Origin: Oligoflexia bacterium | Lineage (GTDB): Bacteria; Bdellovibrionota; Bacteriovoracia; Bacteriovoracales; Bacteriovoracaceae | Assembly (NCBI GenBank): GCA_015232355.1 | Contig: JADFZW010000006.1 | Location: forward strand, 124,001 to 188,000 | Reading direction: 5' to 3' | Length of the DNA stretch: 64,000 bases | Shown here: in pieces, positions 12,088 through 21,894 of the stretch | Layout: every line of letters begins with the position of its first letter | Numbering within the stretch: position 1 is the stretch's first letter | Program-made: the position numbers and the translations under genes | The notes under the pieces: generated by a model | What the model was told of the DNA's origin: nothing | The model's database searches: none | Seen by the model: only the letters and a program-made list of their open reading frames with translations

Positions 12088-13522
12088 CTATTCCATCCTT
12101 TTTTTCTAAGTATTTGTAGAATTTTCTAGAGCTAATTTTCAATTTATTCATTGTGGTTCTCGCCTTCATATTATTCTGCAAGAACACATGATTAATTATT
12201 CTATTATTAATTTTTTCTAAAATCTCTTCTAGTCCATGTGTATAGACATCATTAAATAAATCATTATTTATATAGGAAAATTGATCTGAGAGTTCTTTCG
12301 ACTTTAATTCTTTTATCTCTTCAATTGTTAGTAGATTTATTCCTTGTGCCTGCCAGCGATCAACTAAAAGTTTTAACTCTCTAACGTTTCCTGGCCACCA
12401 GTATGCTTTTAAAAATTCCATCGCTTGTTCAGATATAGAAATAAGCCGGCCACTAGGATGACTTCGAATAAATTGTTGTAGTAAAAAAGGAATATCATCT
12501 ACTCTCTCACTTAGAGGAGGTAATCTTAGAACCGTTCCTGTAAGTCTCTCTTTTAAATCTGGCCTAAACTTACCCTCTTTTATTAATTGATCCAGTTCCT
12601 CACATCCAGCAGTAATAAGAACAAACTCTGTTTTTATATCAACCTCACTTCCTACTGGCCTGAATTTTTTTTGTTCTATTACTTTTAAAAGATAATCTTG
12701 CAAGTTCAGAGGCATTTTACCAATCTCATCGAGAAACAAAGTTCCTCCATTGGCCATTTCAAATAAACCTTTCTTATCACCAGAGGCATTAGTAAAAGAA
12801 CCTTTTTTATGACCAAAAAAAGTAGATTCGGCCAAAGTTTCAGTAATCGATGAACAATTTAATTCCACAAACTTACCTTTACTGCTGCCAATTAACATCT
12901 CATGAACAATCTCGGCCACAACTTGCTTACCACAACCGGTGGGACCTATAATATAAATCGGATTAAGATTTACTCTTAAATTTGGGATTTGCATCAGTTG
13001 TTTGATAGTATTTTTATCTTGAGTAAGATAACAAGAGAGAATTAATTTACGATCATTTTCTTCATTTAAATAAGTAAAAAATCTATTCATTAAGAAAGGA
13101 ACATTCTTTTCTCGAAAGGGCTTTAAAAGATAGTCTCGACATCCACTCTCATTGGCAGTTTTAATAAATTTTTCTGACTCATGGGATGTTAATACCACTG
13201 GATATGTAATCAATTTTGAGTATTTTTTTAACAGTGAAAGACCAACTGGTTCACCATCTAAATCAATATCAAAAAATACCAATTCATATTTATTTTGATC
13301 AAGATACTTGGTGGCCAACTCTGCACTTGGAGCAATATCAATCTTAAATGGAACATTTAATAGCTCTAAATGTTTTTTTATTTTATCTTCAAGTGAGATA
13401 TAATGAAGTTTTTCATCCTCAATCAAAAGAATATTTAAAAACAAACCCTTTAATTGTTGTTCGCTCATATTGATATTGCGAATACTATTAGAAGAAGACT
13501 TATTTATAGATTGATCATTCAT
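12059..13522 (-). CDS. NtrC-family response regulator (receiver-AAA+-HTH) with altered GAFTGA loop
   Basis: A 487-residue protein. The receiver (about 28-150) has acidic residues IEDE, acceptor Asp in FFDIDLDGE and conserved Lys in LLKPF. The AAA+ domain (about 160-400) has Walker A GPTGCGK, Walker B GGTLFLDEIG and arginine-finger region FRPDLKERL. The sigma-54 contact loop, normally GAFTGA, reads GSFTNA. The C-terminus (about 430-480) is a Fis-like helix-turn-helix (MKARTTMNKLKISSRKFYKYL). Activators of this family bind upstream sites and open sigma-54 promoters. The loop change could weaken or alter sigma-54 contact. Its start abuts the stop of the upstream lipoprotein gene, and the DHp-like gene overlaps its 3' end. 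Confidence 0.9.
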   Translation of the reverse strand: MNDQSINKSSSNSIRNINMSEQQLKGLFLNILLIEDEKLHYISLEDKIKKHLELLNVPFKIDIAPSAELATKYLDQNKYELVFFDIDLDGEPVGLSLLKKYSKLITYPVVLTSHESEKFIKTANESGCRDYLLKPFREKNVPFLMNRFFTYLNEENDRKLILSCYLTQDKNTIKQLMQIPNLRVNLNPIYIIGPTGCGKQVVAEIVHEMLIGSSKGKFVELNCSSITETLAESTFFGHKKGSFTNASGDKKGLFEMANGGTLFLDEIGKMPLNLQDYLLKVIEQKKFRPVGSEVDIKTEFVLITAGCEELDQLIKEGKFRPDLKERLTGTVLRLPPLSERVDDIPFLLQQFIRSHPSGRLISISEQAMEFLKAYWWPGNVRELKLLVDRWQAQGINLLTIEEIKELKSKELSDQFSYINNDLFNDVYTHGLEEILEKINNRIINHVFLQNNMKARTTMNKLKISSRKFYKYLEKKDGIDESEDNTEE

Positions 13523-14065
13523 TTATTTTGTCTCCATATTTAATAATAAATTACTAAAGTTCATTTCCTTGTTCTTTAAATTTAAATCACCCCAGAGTGA
13601 TGATAAAGATAATGAATTTAGTATTGATGCCTTAACATAATATTGCTTTTCCTCAAATACATCTAATTTATCGATAGTAACACTTACTTTAACTGGCCAA
13701 GCAGATATTGTTTTTAGTGAAATATTTTTCTTGGTGAGAAGCTCTCGCGTTTTATTATCTGTAACAGAATATAATTCAATTACTAATAGAGCTGAATTAT
13801 CATTTTGAATATCATTAACTTTTTGATGAAAATTAGGAGAGTAATCAATCTGTAGAGTTAACTTGTATTGCTTGAAATTTAAATTACCCTTTTGTTGTTG
13901 TAATTTTTGTTCAAGTGGTTCAGGGTCCGCTATCTCTATTCCTTTGGTGTTTATAGAGTTTTCATCAATACCTTGAGGATTATGATTATCAAGACCAGTA
14001 CATCCATATAAGATCAAAAATGCAAATAATAAAATAAAAGGAAAAAGAAGGTATTTAAAAAACAT
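13523..14065 (-). CDS. Small lipoprotein of unknown function
   Basis: The ATG at 14065 is preferred over an upstream one at 14161 because it places a signal peptide (FFKYLLFPFILLFAFLILYGC) right at the N-terminus with lipobox LYGC. The mature ~155 residues contain alternating strands (YKLTLQIDYSP, LLVIELYSV, VKVSVTIDKL) and look like a small beta-sandwich. No family is recognised. The stop codon directly abuts the ATG of the NtrC-like regulator, so the two are almost surely co-transcribed. The lipoprotein may be a sensor or a target of the regulator. Confidence 0.7.
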   Translation of the reverse strand: MFFKYLLFPFILLFAFLILYGCTGLDNHNPQGIDENSINTKGIEIADPEPLEQKLQQQKGNLNFKQYKLTLQIDYSPNFHQKVNDIQNDNSALLVIELYSVTDNKTRELLTKKNISLKTISAWPVKVSVTIDKLDVFEEKQYYVKASILNSLSLSSLWGDLNLKNKEMNFSNLLLNMETK

Positions 14066-14185
14066 ATGTATACTGATCCTGTAAAAATTATTGCTTCGAG
14101 GAGAGCTTACTATAATATCGAATAAAATACTAAAGATTATAGCTCTGTTACTCACAACCATGAATAATTTACAGGCCCTATTTAT

Positions 14186-14386
14186 TTAGTTGTACAAATA
14201 CATCCGTAATTCTTTTCTTAAAGCGATTAAATTGTTTAATTCCTCTATTGAGCACTTATCAATGTTAGTTAAAACACTCTCAGTTAAAAAGCACATTATT
14301 TTTTCCATGTATCCTGCCTCTGTACCTTTTTTAGAATCATTGTAATTGCTATTGTTATTAAATTTTACTTCTATTGATGCTTTCAT
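14186..14386 (-). CDS. Small hypothetical protein
   Basis: A 66-residue product starting at the ATG at 14386, chosen because GGGAG lies about 9 nt upstream; an ATG at 14407 has no such site. The sequence is hydrophilic and helical in its second half (ELNNLIALRKEL). No motif is recognised. It precedes the lipoprotein/NtrC operon on the same strand, about 120 nt away. The good ribosome site and compact size favour a real small gene. Confidence 0.5.
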   Translation of the reverse strand: MKASIEVKFNNNSNYNDSKKGTEAGYMEKIMCFLTESVLTNIDKCSIEELNNLIALRKELRMYLYN

Positions 14387-14618
14387 AATTAAAATCTCCC
14401 GTTTCATATTGGTTTAATCTATTATTATTATTATTTTATTTTCGATAACTTTGTTATTTCAGTTATTGCAATGGTAATGCCAAAAAAATTTTCTTTCGCT
14501 GAAGGAATTTATGAAGATATTTATGAAGGTAATTGAATAATGGCACGGGAGTTTAATAACTTAAGACATTTTTTGTTATTTATTATGAAAACTTTTAATT
14601 TTCATATGAAAACATTTT

Positions 14619-15887
14619 TTAAGGAGCAAGTATATACTTTAAGGGAGTTGAATTTGTATTATTTATAAATTTGACTTCTTCAAATTTAACATTTGGTGTT
14701 TTTGAAATATCAGAAGATGAGATATTTCTAGTAAAAAGCCCACCCTTGACTGATATATTTTTACAATCTCTGATCTCAAAGAAATGATCTTTTTCTTTTG
14801 ATATATTATCTGCAAACTCACAATCTTCGAATGAAGCGTCCTTTACTTCACTTAAATTAATGATCGAAAACTTTTTATTATTAAAAAACTTAGTGCGAAT
14901 AAATTTTAAATTATTTGACGTAGATACATTTATGCCACCATAAGTGCATTCACGAATTACTGAATCTTTAACAGTCAAGTCATCTACTCCCTCAATCATC
15001 AAACCATAAGTACCACTCCCATACAAGTAAACATTATCGAGGACTATATTTTTACTTGATTCAATTTGAATTACACTTCCTTCGCAGTGACCTGGAGTTG
15101 TGTGATGACCAGCTTTGATATTTTTAATCACAATATTTTTAGATTTATTTATTTTTAAAACATCTGAATATTTATCACTTACATAGAGCTCGACTTTATT
15201 ATTAGCATTATTATTGTTATTTAAAGGAACTCCCTCAATAGTCAAATTGTCTATATCGTGAATGATAAGTTCATTTCCATTCTTAATTGAATAATCATTT
15301 CCAAAATAAATATTTCTTGATTTAAATCCATCTGCTCTTAATTTAGTAACAGCAGTTTCAATATCATATTCTTTCCCTGTAAGTTTTAATACTCTGTTTG
15401 AAGCAATTGATTTAATAAACTGTTCAACATCTTTAACCTCAATGGTTTTTATCTCTTTTGAATCACTCTCTTGCACCCCAATTATTTTCTTACTTTCCAA
15501 AGTTAATTTATGTTGGGCCATTTGTTCCCATGTTTTAAAGAGAACTATTTGTTCATCCATCTTATTCATCAAACATGTTTTATCCTTGCATTTGTCTCGA
15601 GATTCTTTAATCCATATTTTTTGTTTTACTTTAAAATTGGAGAGTAATTCCTGTGGCATCTGAATAGCAATCAACTTCGTCCAAGCGATATTTAACTGTT
15701 CATCTTTTTCTAGCAAAGCTTTTTCTTTGCAGATTATTTTCTCTGCATCTACCTTTGCTTTTGAGCAATCTAATGCTAAAGCCAATCCCAACCCTATATT
15801 GAAATTGCCAAAATATATCAAAATAACAGTAATAAAAGTTATGCCAGCTATCACAGTTTTAACAGAGAGTATGTGATCGTATTTCAT
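14619..15887 (-). CDS. Exported LprI-like / right-handed beta-helix protein
   Basis: A 422-residue protein. An N-terminal hydrophobic segment (about residues 10-35) serves as signal peptide or anchor. Residues ~38-125 match the LprI/DUF1311 type: CSKAKVDAEKIICKEKALLEKDEQLNIAW followed by paired cysteines, a fold seen in periplasmic lysozyme-inhibitor proteins. Residues ~165-415 are short repeated coils with stacked Asn/Ile/Val (NIVIKNI, NIVLDNVYL, DLTVKDSVI, NLKFIRTKF), typical of right-handed parallel beta-helices such as pectate-lyase or carbohydrate-binding proteins. The domain combination is unusual. The gene is divergent from the CODH/ACS operon. Confidence 0.75.
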   Translation of the reverse strand: MKYDHILSVKTVIAGITFITVILIYFGNFNIGLGLALALDCSKAKVDAEKIICKEKALLEKDEQLNIAWTKLIAIQMPQELLSNFKVKQKIWIKESRDKCKDKTCLMNKMDEQIVLFKTWEQMAQHKLTLESKKIIGVQESDSKEIKTIEVKDVEQFIKSIASNRVLKLTGKEYDIETAVTKLRADGFKSRNIYFGNDYSIKNGNELIIHDIDNLTIEGVPLNNNNNANNKVELYVSDKYSDVLKINKSKNIVIKNIKAGHHTTPGHCEGSVIQIESSKNIVLDNVYLYGSGTYGLMIEGVDDLTVKDSVIRECTYGGINVSTSNNLKFIRTKFFNNKKFSIINLSEVKDASFEDCEFADNISKEKDHFFEIRDCKNISVKGGLFTRNISSSDISKTPNVKFEEVKFINNTNSTPLKYILAP

Positions 15888-16186
15888 TCTTCTTTCTCCT
15901 TTTTAGTTTTTTTCATCCGGAACATAAAAAAATAACAAATAAAAAATACCAAATAATCATATTAGTATAAAATATTGATGAAAATAATTATCGGTCAGAC
16001 CAATTATACTTTGCGCGCCACAATCCATGCACTCCATCGCGCTTAATCGCAATCATAAATTTAAAAGTGATTTAATATCAAACTCTAGAAGATGACTTCC
16101 AAACTACATATAAACATGATAACCATATTATTTAAAAATCTTATAATTTTTTTTTGTTTTTCAAATCTAAATAAAGGAGTCTTTTT
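15888..16186. promoter_or_regulatory. Divergent intergenic region upstream of the CODH/ACS operon
   Basis: This 299-nt gap must carry the promoters of the beta-helix gene (minus) and the nine-gene carbon operon (plus). AT-rich sequence surrounds a short GC-rich island at about 16013-16045 (GCGCGCC...CGCGC), which contains a short inverted repeat and might be an operator or a 5' leader element. I could not fold it into a known SAM or cobalamin riboswitch. AAAGGAG, 7 nt before the ATG at 16187, is a strong ribosome site. Confidence 0.4.
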
Positions 16187-17191
16187 ATGATTTCAGAGAA
16201 CCATAATGGTCGACAGTTACTAGAGGAAATTATTAAAAATCAGCGAACTGTTTTGGCAGATGGAGCGATGGGCACTATGCTAATGAAAATGAATGCTCTA
16301 AAGAGTGGAGATTGTCCAGAAGAGCTTAACTTAACTCGCCCACAAATTTTAAAAGAGATTGCAAAACTCTATTTGGCAGAGGGCGCAACCTTGATTCAAA
16401 CCAATACATTTGGTGGTTCTCCTTTAAAATTAAAATCATATCACCTCCAAGATAAAACAGAGACAATAAATATTTTAGGCGTAAAAGTAGTTCGAGATGC
16501 CATCGACGAATATCTGGCCAGAAGAAATATTCAAATTCAAAGTAAAGATAATCATCAAAACAATCATCAACAGAATCAACAAATATTAATTGCTGCTTCA
16601 GTTGGTCCGACAGGAGAACTCCTAAAACCAATGGGAATGTTCGAACCAGAAACAATTTATCAAGCTTTTCGAGAGCAAATATCAGCATTACTAAAGGGAG
16701 GGGCCGACATTATCTCTATTGAAACTATGAGTGATGTAACGGAAGCATCTCTGGCAGTTAAGGCCAGCAAGGATTTATCTCCATCAACTCCAGTAATTGC
16801 AAGCATGACATTTGATCAAACTCCTCGTGGTTTTTTTACATTCATGGGAGTATCAGTTGAACGTGCTTGCAAAAAATTAACTGAAGCAGGTGCTGATATA
16901 ATCGGATCAAACTGTGGTAACGGTTTTGATCGCATGATTATTTTAGCAAAAGAATTCAAAAAACATTCATCCATTCCTCTTATGTTTCGCTCTAATGCTG
17001 GAGTACCTATCACTGGTGCTGGTGGAGAAATATCATATTCTCAAGGACCAGATTATTTTAGAGAGAAAGTACAAGAGTTGCTAGCAGTAGGCGTTTCTAT
17101 TGTAGGTGGATGTTGTGGAACAACCCCTGAACACATTAGAGCAATGAGAGATGGAGTAATGAAAGATGGAGTTTCAAATGAGCACAGATAA
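16187..17191 (+). CDS. Stand-alone homocysteine S-methyltransferase domain protein (MetH N-terminal type)
   Basis: A 334-residue protein equivalent to only the homocysteine-binding barrel of MetH. The N-terminal motif is LADGAMGTML. The three zinc ligands are visible as Cys243 (SNCGNG) and Cys309-Cys310 (GGCCGT), nearly the same numbers as E. coli MetH. It has no folate, cobalamin or activation domain. The family moves a methyl group to homocysteine to give methionine. It opens the CODH/ACS operon and overlaps the next gene. With a corrinoid protein (CFeSP) encoded downstream, the likely methyl partner is methyl-CFeSP; alternatively it could use betaine or S-methylmethionine. An Asn/Gln-rich linker at residues ~120-132 (NHQQNQQ) looks like a repeat expansion. 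Confidence 0.85.
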   Translation: MISENHNGRQLLEEIIKNQRTVLADGAMGTMLMKMNALKSGDCPEELNLTRPQILKEIAKLYLAEGATLIQTNTFGGSPLKLKSYHLQDKTETINILGVKVVRDAIDEYLARRNIQIQSKDNHQNNHQQNQQILIAASVGPTGELLKPMGMFEPETIYQAFREQISALLKGGADIISIETMSDVTEASLAVKASKDLSPSTPVIASMTFDQTPRGFFTFMGVSVERACKKLTEAGADIIGSNCGNGFDRMIILAKEFKKHSSIPLMFRSNAGVPITGAGGEISYSQGPDYFREKVQELLAVGVSIVGGCCGTTPEHIRAMRDGVMKDGVSNEHR

Positions 17192-18275
17192 TATCATAAC
17201 TTTCAAACCTAAATTTTTATGTTCAGCAATTGGAAGTCTACCATATGAAAATGCCGACGCTGCTGCTGATTTTATTCTTTCGATTTTAAAAGATGGAGCT
17301 CCAATTTGGCCGCAATTATCTAAGCTGGGACTTAATGAACAAATGGAAATCCAATACTCTGAGGGAATTCCTAGTGCCGTTATCGATAGAGAAAAAGGAA
17401 GAATGTTTATTGATACCGCTAGTGATTACTCTGAAAAATTTGCTGAATTTTACGAAACATATATGACAGCAATGGATCCAGAAAGTGGAAATGGTGATTG
17501 TGAAGCAATGTCGATTAGTGAAGATTTTTCTAAAGGCATTTATGCTGTTGAACGAGCTCTTAAAAAAAGAGGTGAAAAAATTCCTTGGTTTAAAGTTCAA
17601 ACAACAGGTCCTTGCAGTTTTGCCCTCACAATTGTTGATGAAAATAAAAGGGCGATTTTTTACAATGAAGAATTTAGAGATGTAATTGTAAAAGCTTTGG
17701 CCATGAAGTGCAGATGGCAAATTCAAAAATTCAAATCATATGCAAAAAATATAATTTGCTTTATCGATGAACCAATTCTTTCTGCCTTTGGTAGTTCAAC
17801 TTATATTTCAGTAAAGAGAGAAGATGTAGTTAATCTTTTAAAAGAGGTTGTCGATGCAATTCATGCCGATGGCGCTTTAGCGGGAACTCATTGTTGTGGC
17901 AATACTGAGTGGAGTATTTTAGTGGATGCTGGAGTAGATATCATCAATGTCGATGCCTTCAACTATGGTGAAACTATCTCCATGTATCCAGACGCTATAA
18001 AAAAACTCTTCGCTCGAGGAGGAATGATTGCTTGGGGTGCAGTTCCTACTTCAAAAGAAATTAGAAATCAGAGTGTGGAAACTTTAGCGGTTCGTCTGCA
18101 GAAAGTAATGGATATACTTTCATCTAAAGGAATTGATGAAAAACAAATAGCAGAGCAAGCACTAATCACTCCATCATGTGGAACTGGATCGATGGATTTA
18201 GAGGATGCAAGAAGAGTTTTTGAGACTACCGCTGAACTATCGCGATTTATGAAACATAAATATAAGTTTAATTAA
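17178..18275 (+). CDS. Core methionine synthase-like protein (MetE C-terminal/UroD fold, probable MesB type)
   Basis: A 365-residue single barrel. The ATG at 17178 is chosen because GGAG lies 6 nt upstream; one at 17166 is also in frame. Motifs are TTGPCSF, IDEP (about 196), the zinc site His238-x-Cys240 in THCCGNTEW, and Cys334 in PSCGTG. These correspond to the His/Cys/Cys ligands of the MetE C-terminal domain. It lacks the MetE N-terminal folate half, as in core methionine synthases. The MesB family, described in anaerobes with the Wood-Ljungdahl pathway, is thought to take methyl groups from the corrinoid iron-sulfur protein, and the CODH/ACS neighbourhood fits that. It overlaps the preceding gene by 14 nt. 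A UroD-like corrinoid methyltransferase with another substrate is the alternative. Confidence 0.8.
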   Translation: MSTDNIITFKPKFLCSAIGSLPYENADAAADFILSILKDGAPIWPQLSKLGLNEQMEIQYSEGIPSAVIDREKGRMFIDTASDYSEKFAEFYETYMTAMDPESGNGDCEAMSISEDFSKGIYAVERALKKRGEKIPWFKVQTTGPCSFALTIVDENKRAIFYNEEFRDVIVKALAMKCRWQIQKFKSYAKNIICFIDEPILSAFGSSTYISVKREDVVNLLKEVVDAIHADGALAGTHCCGNTEWSILVDAGVDIINVDAFNYGETISMYPDAIKKLFARGGMIAWGAVPTSKEIRNQSVETLAVRLQKVMDILSSKGIDEKQIAEQALITPSCGTGSMDLEDARRVFETTAELSRFMKHKYKFN

Positions 18276-18304
18276 AGAATTAAGGAATTAAGGAATTAGT
18301 GCTT

Positions 18305-19126
<822 letters not shown>

Positions 19127-19139
19127 GGATTAATAATTT

Positions 19140-19916
19140 ATGAGTTATTTGATTGCTACTACAGGAAAGGGAGGTGTTGGTAAAACCACCATCACCTCTT
19201 TGCTAATTCAAAGAATGATTTTTCATAAGCGTATTCCAATTCTGGCGGTAGATGCTGATCCTAATACTAATCTTGATATTGCCTTAGGAATTAAAGTAGA
19301 AAAAACTGTAGGAAGTGTAAGAGAAGAAGTGGGAGAGGAAGCAAAGAAAGGATTGGCGGCCGGAATAAGTAAGCAACAACTTTTGGAGATGAAGATTGCT
19401 GAAGGTTTAGTTGAATCGGAAAACTTTGATTATTTAGCAATGGGAAGACCAGAGGGACCAGGTTGTTATTGTTACGCTAATAATATTTTAAAATCAGTGC
19501 TCTTTAGTATCTCCTCTAATTATCCCTATGTTGTTTTGGATAATGAAGCCGGATTAGAAAATCTCTCTCGAAGAATCGTACAAAAAGTTGATACCTTGTT
19601 AATTATAAGTGATCACTCTAAAGTTGGTTTTGCTACGATAAAGCGACTTTATGAATTGGCATTAGAGATGAAAATTGATTTTAAGAAAGTTGTGGTCGTA
19701 ATAAATAAGTTACGGGCCAATACTAATACTACTGCTGAATTTGATATCAACGGTATTAAGGCAGACGCAATTATTGGTATTCCCTATGATGAAGAGATAG
19801 CAAAGATGGCAGAGGCCGGAAAAAAAATAGATGCTACTGAGCTAGCACAAATAAGTAAGACAGAAACAATAAAAAAAATAGATAGAATTTTGGAGATAAT
19901 TTTTAATGGAAGATAA
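19140..19916 (+). CDS. acsF: AcsF/CooC-like ATPase, probable acetyl-CoA synthase maturation factor
   Basis: A second MinD-type ATPase (258 residues). The P-loop GKGGVGKTT is at the N-terminus, VDADPNTN follows, and a Cys-x-Cys pair sits in GPGCYCYANN (about residues 114-116). The DNEAGLENLSRR segment is typical of AcsF/CooC. Paired CooC-like ATPases are usual where both the Ni-Fe-S C-cluster (CooS) and the Ni-Ni-Fe4S4 A-cluster (AcsB) must be assembled. The position directly before cooS and the acsB fusion fits this. It overlaps cooS by 11 nt. Assignment to ACS rather than CODH maturation is by analogy. Confidence 0.8.
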   Translation: MSYLIATTGKGGVGKTTITSLLIQRMIFHKRIPILAVDADPNTNLDIALGIKVEKTVGSVREEVGEEAKKGLAAGISKQQLLEMKIAEGLVESENFDYLAMGRPEGPGCYCYANNILKSVLFSISSNYPYVVLDNEAGLENLSRRIVQKVDTLLIISDHSKVGFATIKRLYELALEMKIDFKKVVVVINKLRANTNTTAEFDINGIKADAIIGIPYDEEIAKMAEAGKKIDATELAQISKTETIKKIDRILEIIFNGR

Positions 19917-21894
19917 AAAAATTAAGAGAGCAGAAGAGAGAGTTTGTGATGAAGCTTCTATTCAGTTACTAAATAAAGCAGAAAAAGAATCCATTGATAC
20001 CTGCTTTAATAGAATGGATACGCAACAGCTTCAATGTAAGTTTGCCACTAGTGGAATTTGTTGCAAAATTTGTCATATGGGCCCTTGTAGAATTACTCCA
20101 AAAGCACCTAAGGGAGTTTGTGGTGCTGATGCCGATACAATTGTCGCCAGAAATTTTTTGCGAGAAGTAGCGGGTGGAGTTGCAGCTCACTCTGATCATG
20201 GACGACATCTAGTACTTCGACTTAAAAAAGTGGCGGAAGGAAATGGTGGTGGGTATGAAATCAAAGATGAAGATGCTCTAAGGCGAGCGGCCCAAGATTA
20301 TGGAATTGATATTTTCAACGAACAAGGAGACGGAAAAAACGGAGAAAAAAAAAGCAAAAGCAAAGAAGAGATCGCTTTAGCGCTTTCAAAGATTTTTATC
20401 GAAGAATTCTCCTCTCAAGAAGATGATGTAAAAACCATTAGCTTGGCCCCATTAAAACGACAAAATATCTGGAAAAATTTAAATGTTATTCCTAAGGGAA
20501 TTGATCGCATGGTTGTAGAGTCTATGCACAGAACTACCATGGGAGTTGATCACGATTATAATAATATTCTCTTTCATGCAGTAAGGACTTCCTTGGCCGA
20601 TGGTTGGGCGGGATCGAGAATTGCTTCTATCACCTCTGATATTTTATTTGGTACTCCTAAGCCAGTGGTTAGCAATGCAAATTTAGGAGTTTTATCCCAC
20701 GATACAGTTAATATAATTGTTCATGGACATGAACCAGAACTCTCAGAGATGTTAGCACAAGTGGTGTTGTTACCTGAGATAAAAAAATACGCCAGTGAAA
20801 AAGGAGCAAAGGGAATTACTTTAGCGGGAATATGTTGTACGGCCAATGAGATATTATTAAGGCATGGAATTCCAGTTGCTGGAAATTTTTTACAGCAAGA
20901 ATTAGCAATCGTAACTGGGGCGGTGGAGATGTTGGTTATCGATGTTCAATGTTGTATGCCTAGCTTACCTGATATTGCCAAAAATTATCATACCGAAATT
21001 GTTTCTACTACTGAGATGGCCAAAACTATTGGTGCAAAAGAGATGCATCTTAATGAAGATGATCTTTTATCTAGTGTGAAAGATTTAGTTAAGAGAGCAA
21101 TAGATAATTTTACAAAAAGAGATAAGAAAAAAGTTTGCATTCCTTCTAATAAAAAACCATTGGTGGCCGGATTTAGTGTAGCGGCCATAAAACAAATGCT
21201 CGGAGGAAATTATCGGGCCAGCTTTCGCCCCTTAAACGATGCCATTATTCAAGGAAGAATTAGAGGATTAGTGGGAATTGTAGGTTGTAATAATCCTAAA
21301 AGTAAAATGGATGATTACATGAATACCCTCGCTCGCGAATTAATTAAAAATGATGTTTTAATTTTAGAGACAGGTTGTGCTGCTATTGCCGCCGCTAAAG
21401 AGGGAATGCTTACGCCTGAAACTGCACTCTCACTTGCAGGGCCTGGACTGCGAGAGGTTTGTGAAACAGTAGGTATGCCTCCTATTTTACATATGGGTTC
21501 TTGTGTGGATAACAGTAGAATTTTAGAGGCCGCAACTGAAGTATTAGCAGAAGGTGGATTAGGTGATGATTTTTGTGATCTGCCAGCAGTTGGAGTAGCA
21601 CCAGAGTGGATGAGTGAAAAGGCTGTGGCCATAGGAACTTATTTTGTTGCTTCGGGTGTGGATGTGATTTTAGGACATCCATTTTATATTAGCGGCTCAG
21701 ATAATGTTTCTAAATTTTTAAATGAGCGAACCAAAGAAATTTTTGGTGGTTCATTTCATGTTATTCTCGACCCACTAAAAGCGTGCGATGAAATTTTGTC
21801 GATCATTGATCGCAAGAGAGAAAAATTAGGAATTAATAAAAAAGCAGAAAGAAAACTTTTTGATATGAAAGATAGAAGGGGAGCAAATGTCTAA
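19906..21894 (+). CDS. cooS: Carbon monoxide dehydrogenase catalytic subunit (Ni-CODH)
   Basis: A 662-residue protein, the usual length. D-cluster cysteines are Cys44 and Cys52. B-cluster cysteines are Cys53, Cys56, Cys61 and Cys72 (CCKICHMGPC). C-cluster ligands are all visible in order: His in HGHEPE, Cys in AGICC, Cys in DVQCC, Cys in VGCNN, Cys in ETGCAA and Cys in HMGSC. The enzyme interconverts CO2 and CO, and in the bacterial complex CO passes through a tunnel to AcsB. A charged low-complexity insert (EKKSKSKEE, about residues 145-153) is unusual. It overlaps acsF upstream and the acsB fusion downstream (8 nt). No coo-hydrogenase genes are nearby, which favours the acsA role. Confidence 0.95.
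   Translation: MEDKKIKRAEERVCDEASIQLLNKAEKESIDTCFNRMDTQQLQCKFATSGICCKICHMGPCRITPKAPKGVCGADADTIVARNFLREVAGGVAAHSDHGRHLVLRLKKVAEGNGGGYEIKDEDALRRAAQDYGIDIFNEQGDGKNGEKKSKSKEEIALALSKIFIEEFSSQEDDVKTISLAPLKRQNIWKNLNVIPKGIDRMVVESMHRTTMGVDHDYNNILFHAVRTSLADGWAGSRIASITSDILFGTPKPVVSNANLGVLSHDTVNIIVHGHEPELSEMLAQVVLLPEIKKYASEKGAKGITLAGICCTANEILLRHGIPVAGNFLQQELAIVTGAVEMLVIDVQCCMPSLPDIAKNYHTEIVSTTEMAKTIGAKEMHLNEDDLLSSVKDLVKRAIDNFTKRDKKKVCIPSNKKPLVAGFSVAAIKQMLGGNYRASFRPLNDAIIQGRIRGLVGIVGCNNPKSKMDDYMNTLARELIKNDVLILETGCAAIAAAKEGMLTPETALSLAGPGLREVCETVGMPPILHMGSCVDNSRILEAATEVLAEGGLGDDFCDLPAVGVAPEWMSEKAVAIGTYFVASGVDVILGHPFYISGSDNVSKFLNERTKEIFGGSFHVILDPLKACDEILSIIDRKREKLGINKKAERKLFDMKDRRGANV

Noticed and set aside
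14471..14536. Very short plus-strand frame (about 21 codons) in the gap before the beta-helix gene
   Set aside because: There is no ribosome site and no recognisable content, so chance is sufficient.
16010..16050. GC-rich island as a SAM or cobalamin riboswitch
   Set aside because: It is too short, and the conserved box sequences of these riboswitches are not visible. Kept only as part of the regulatory region.
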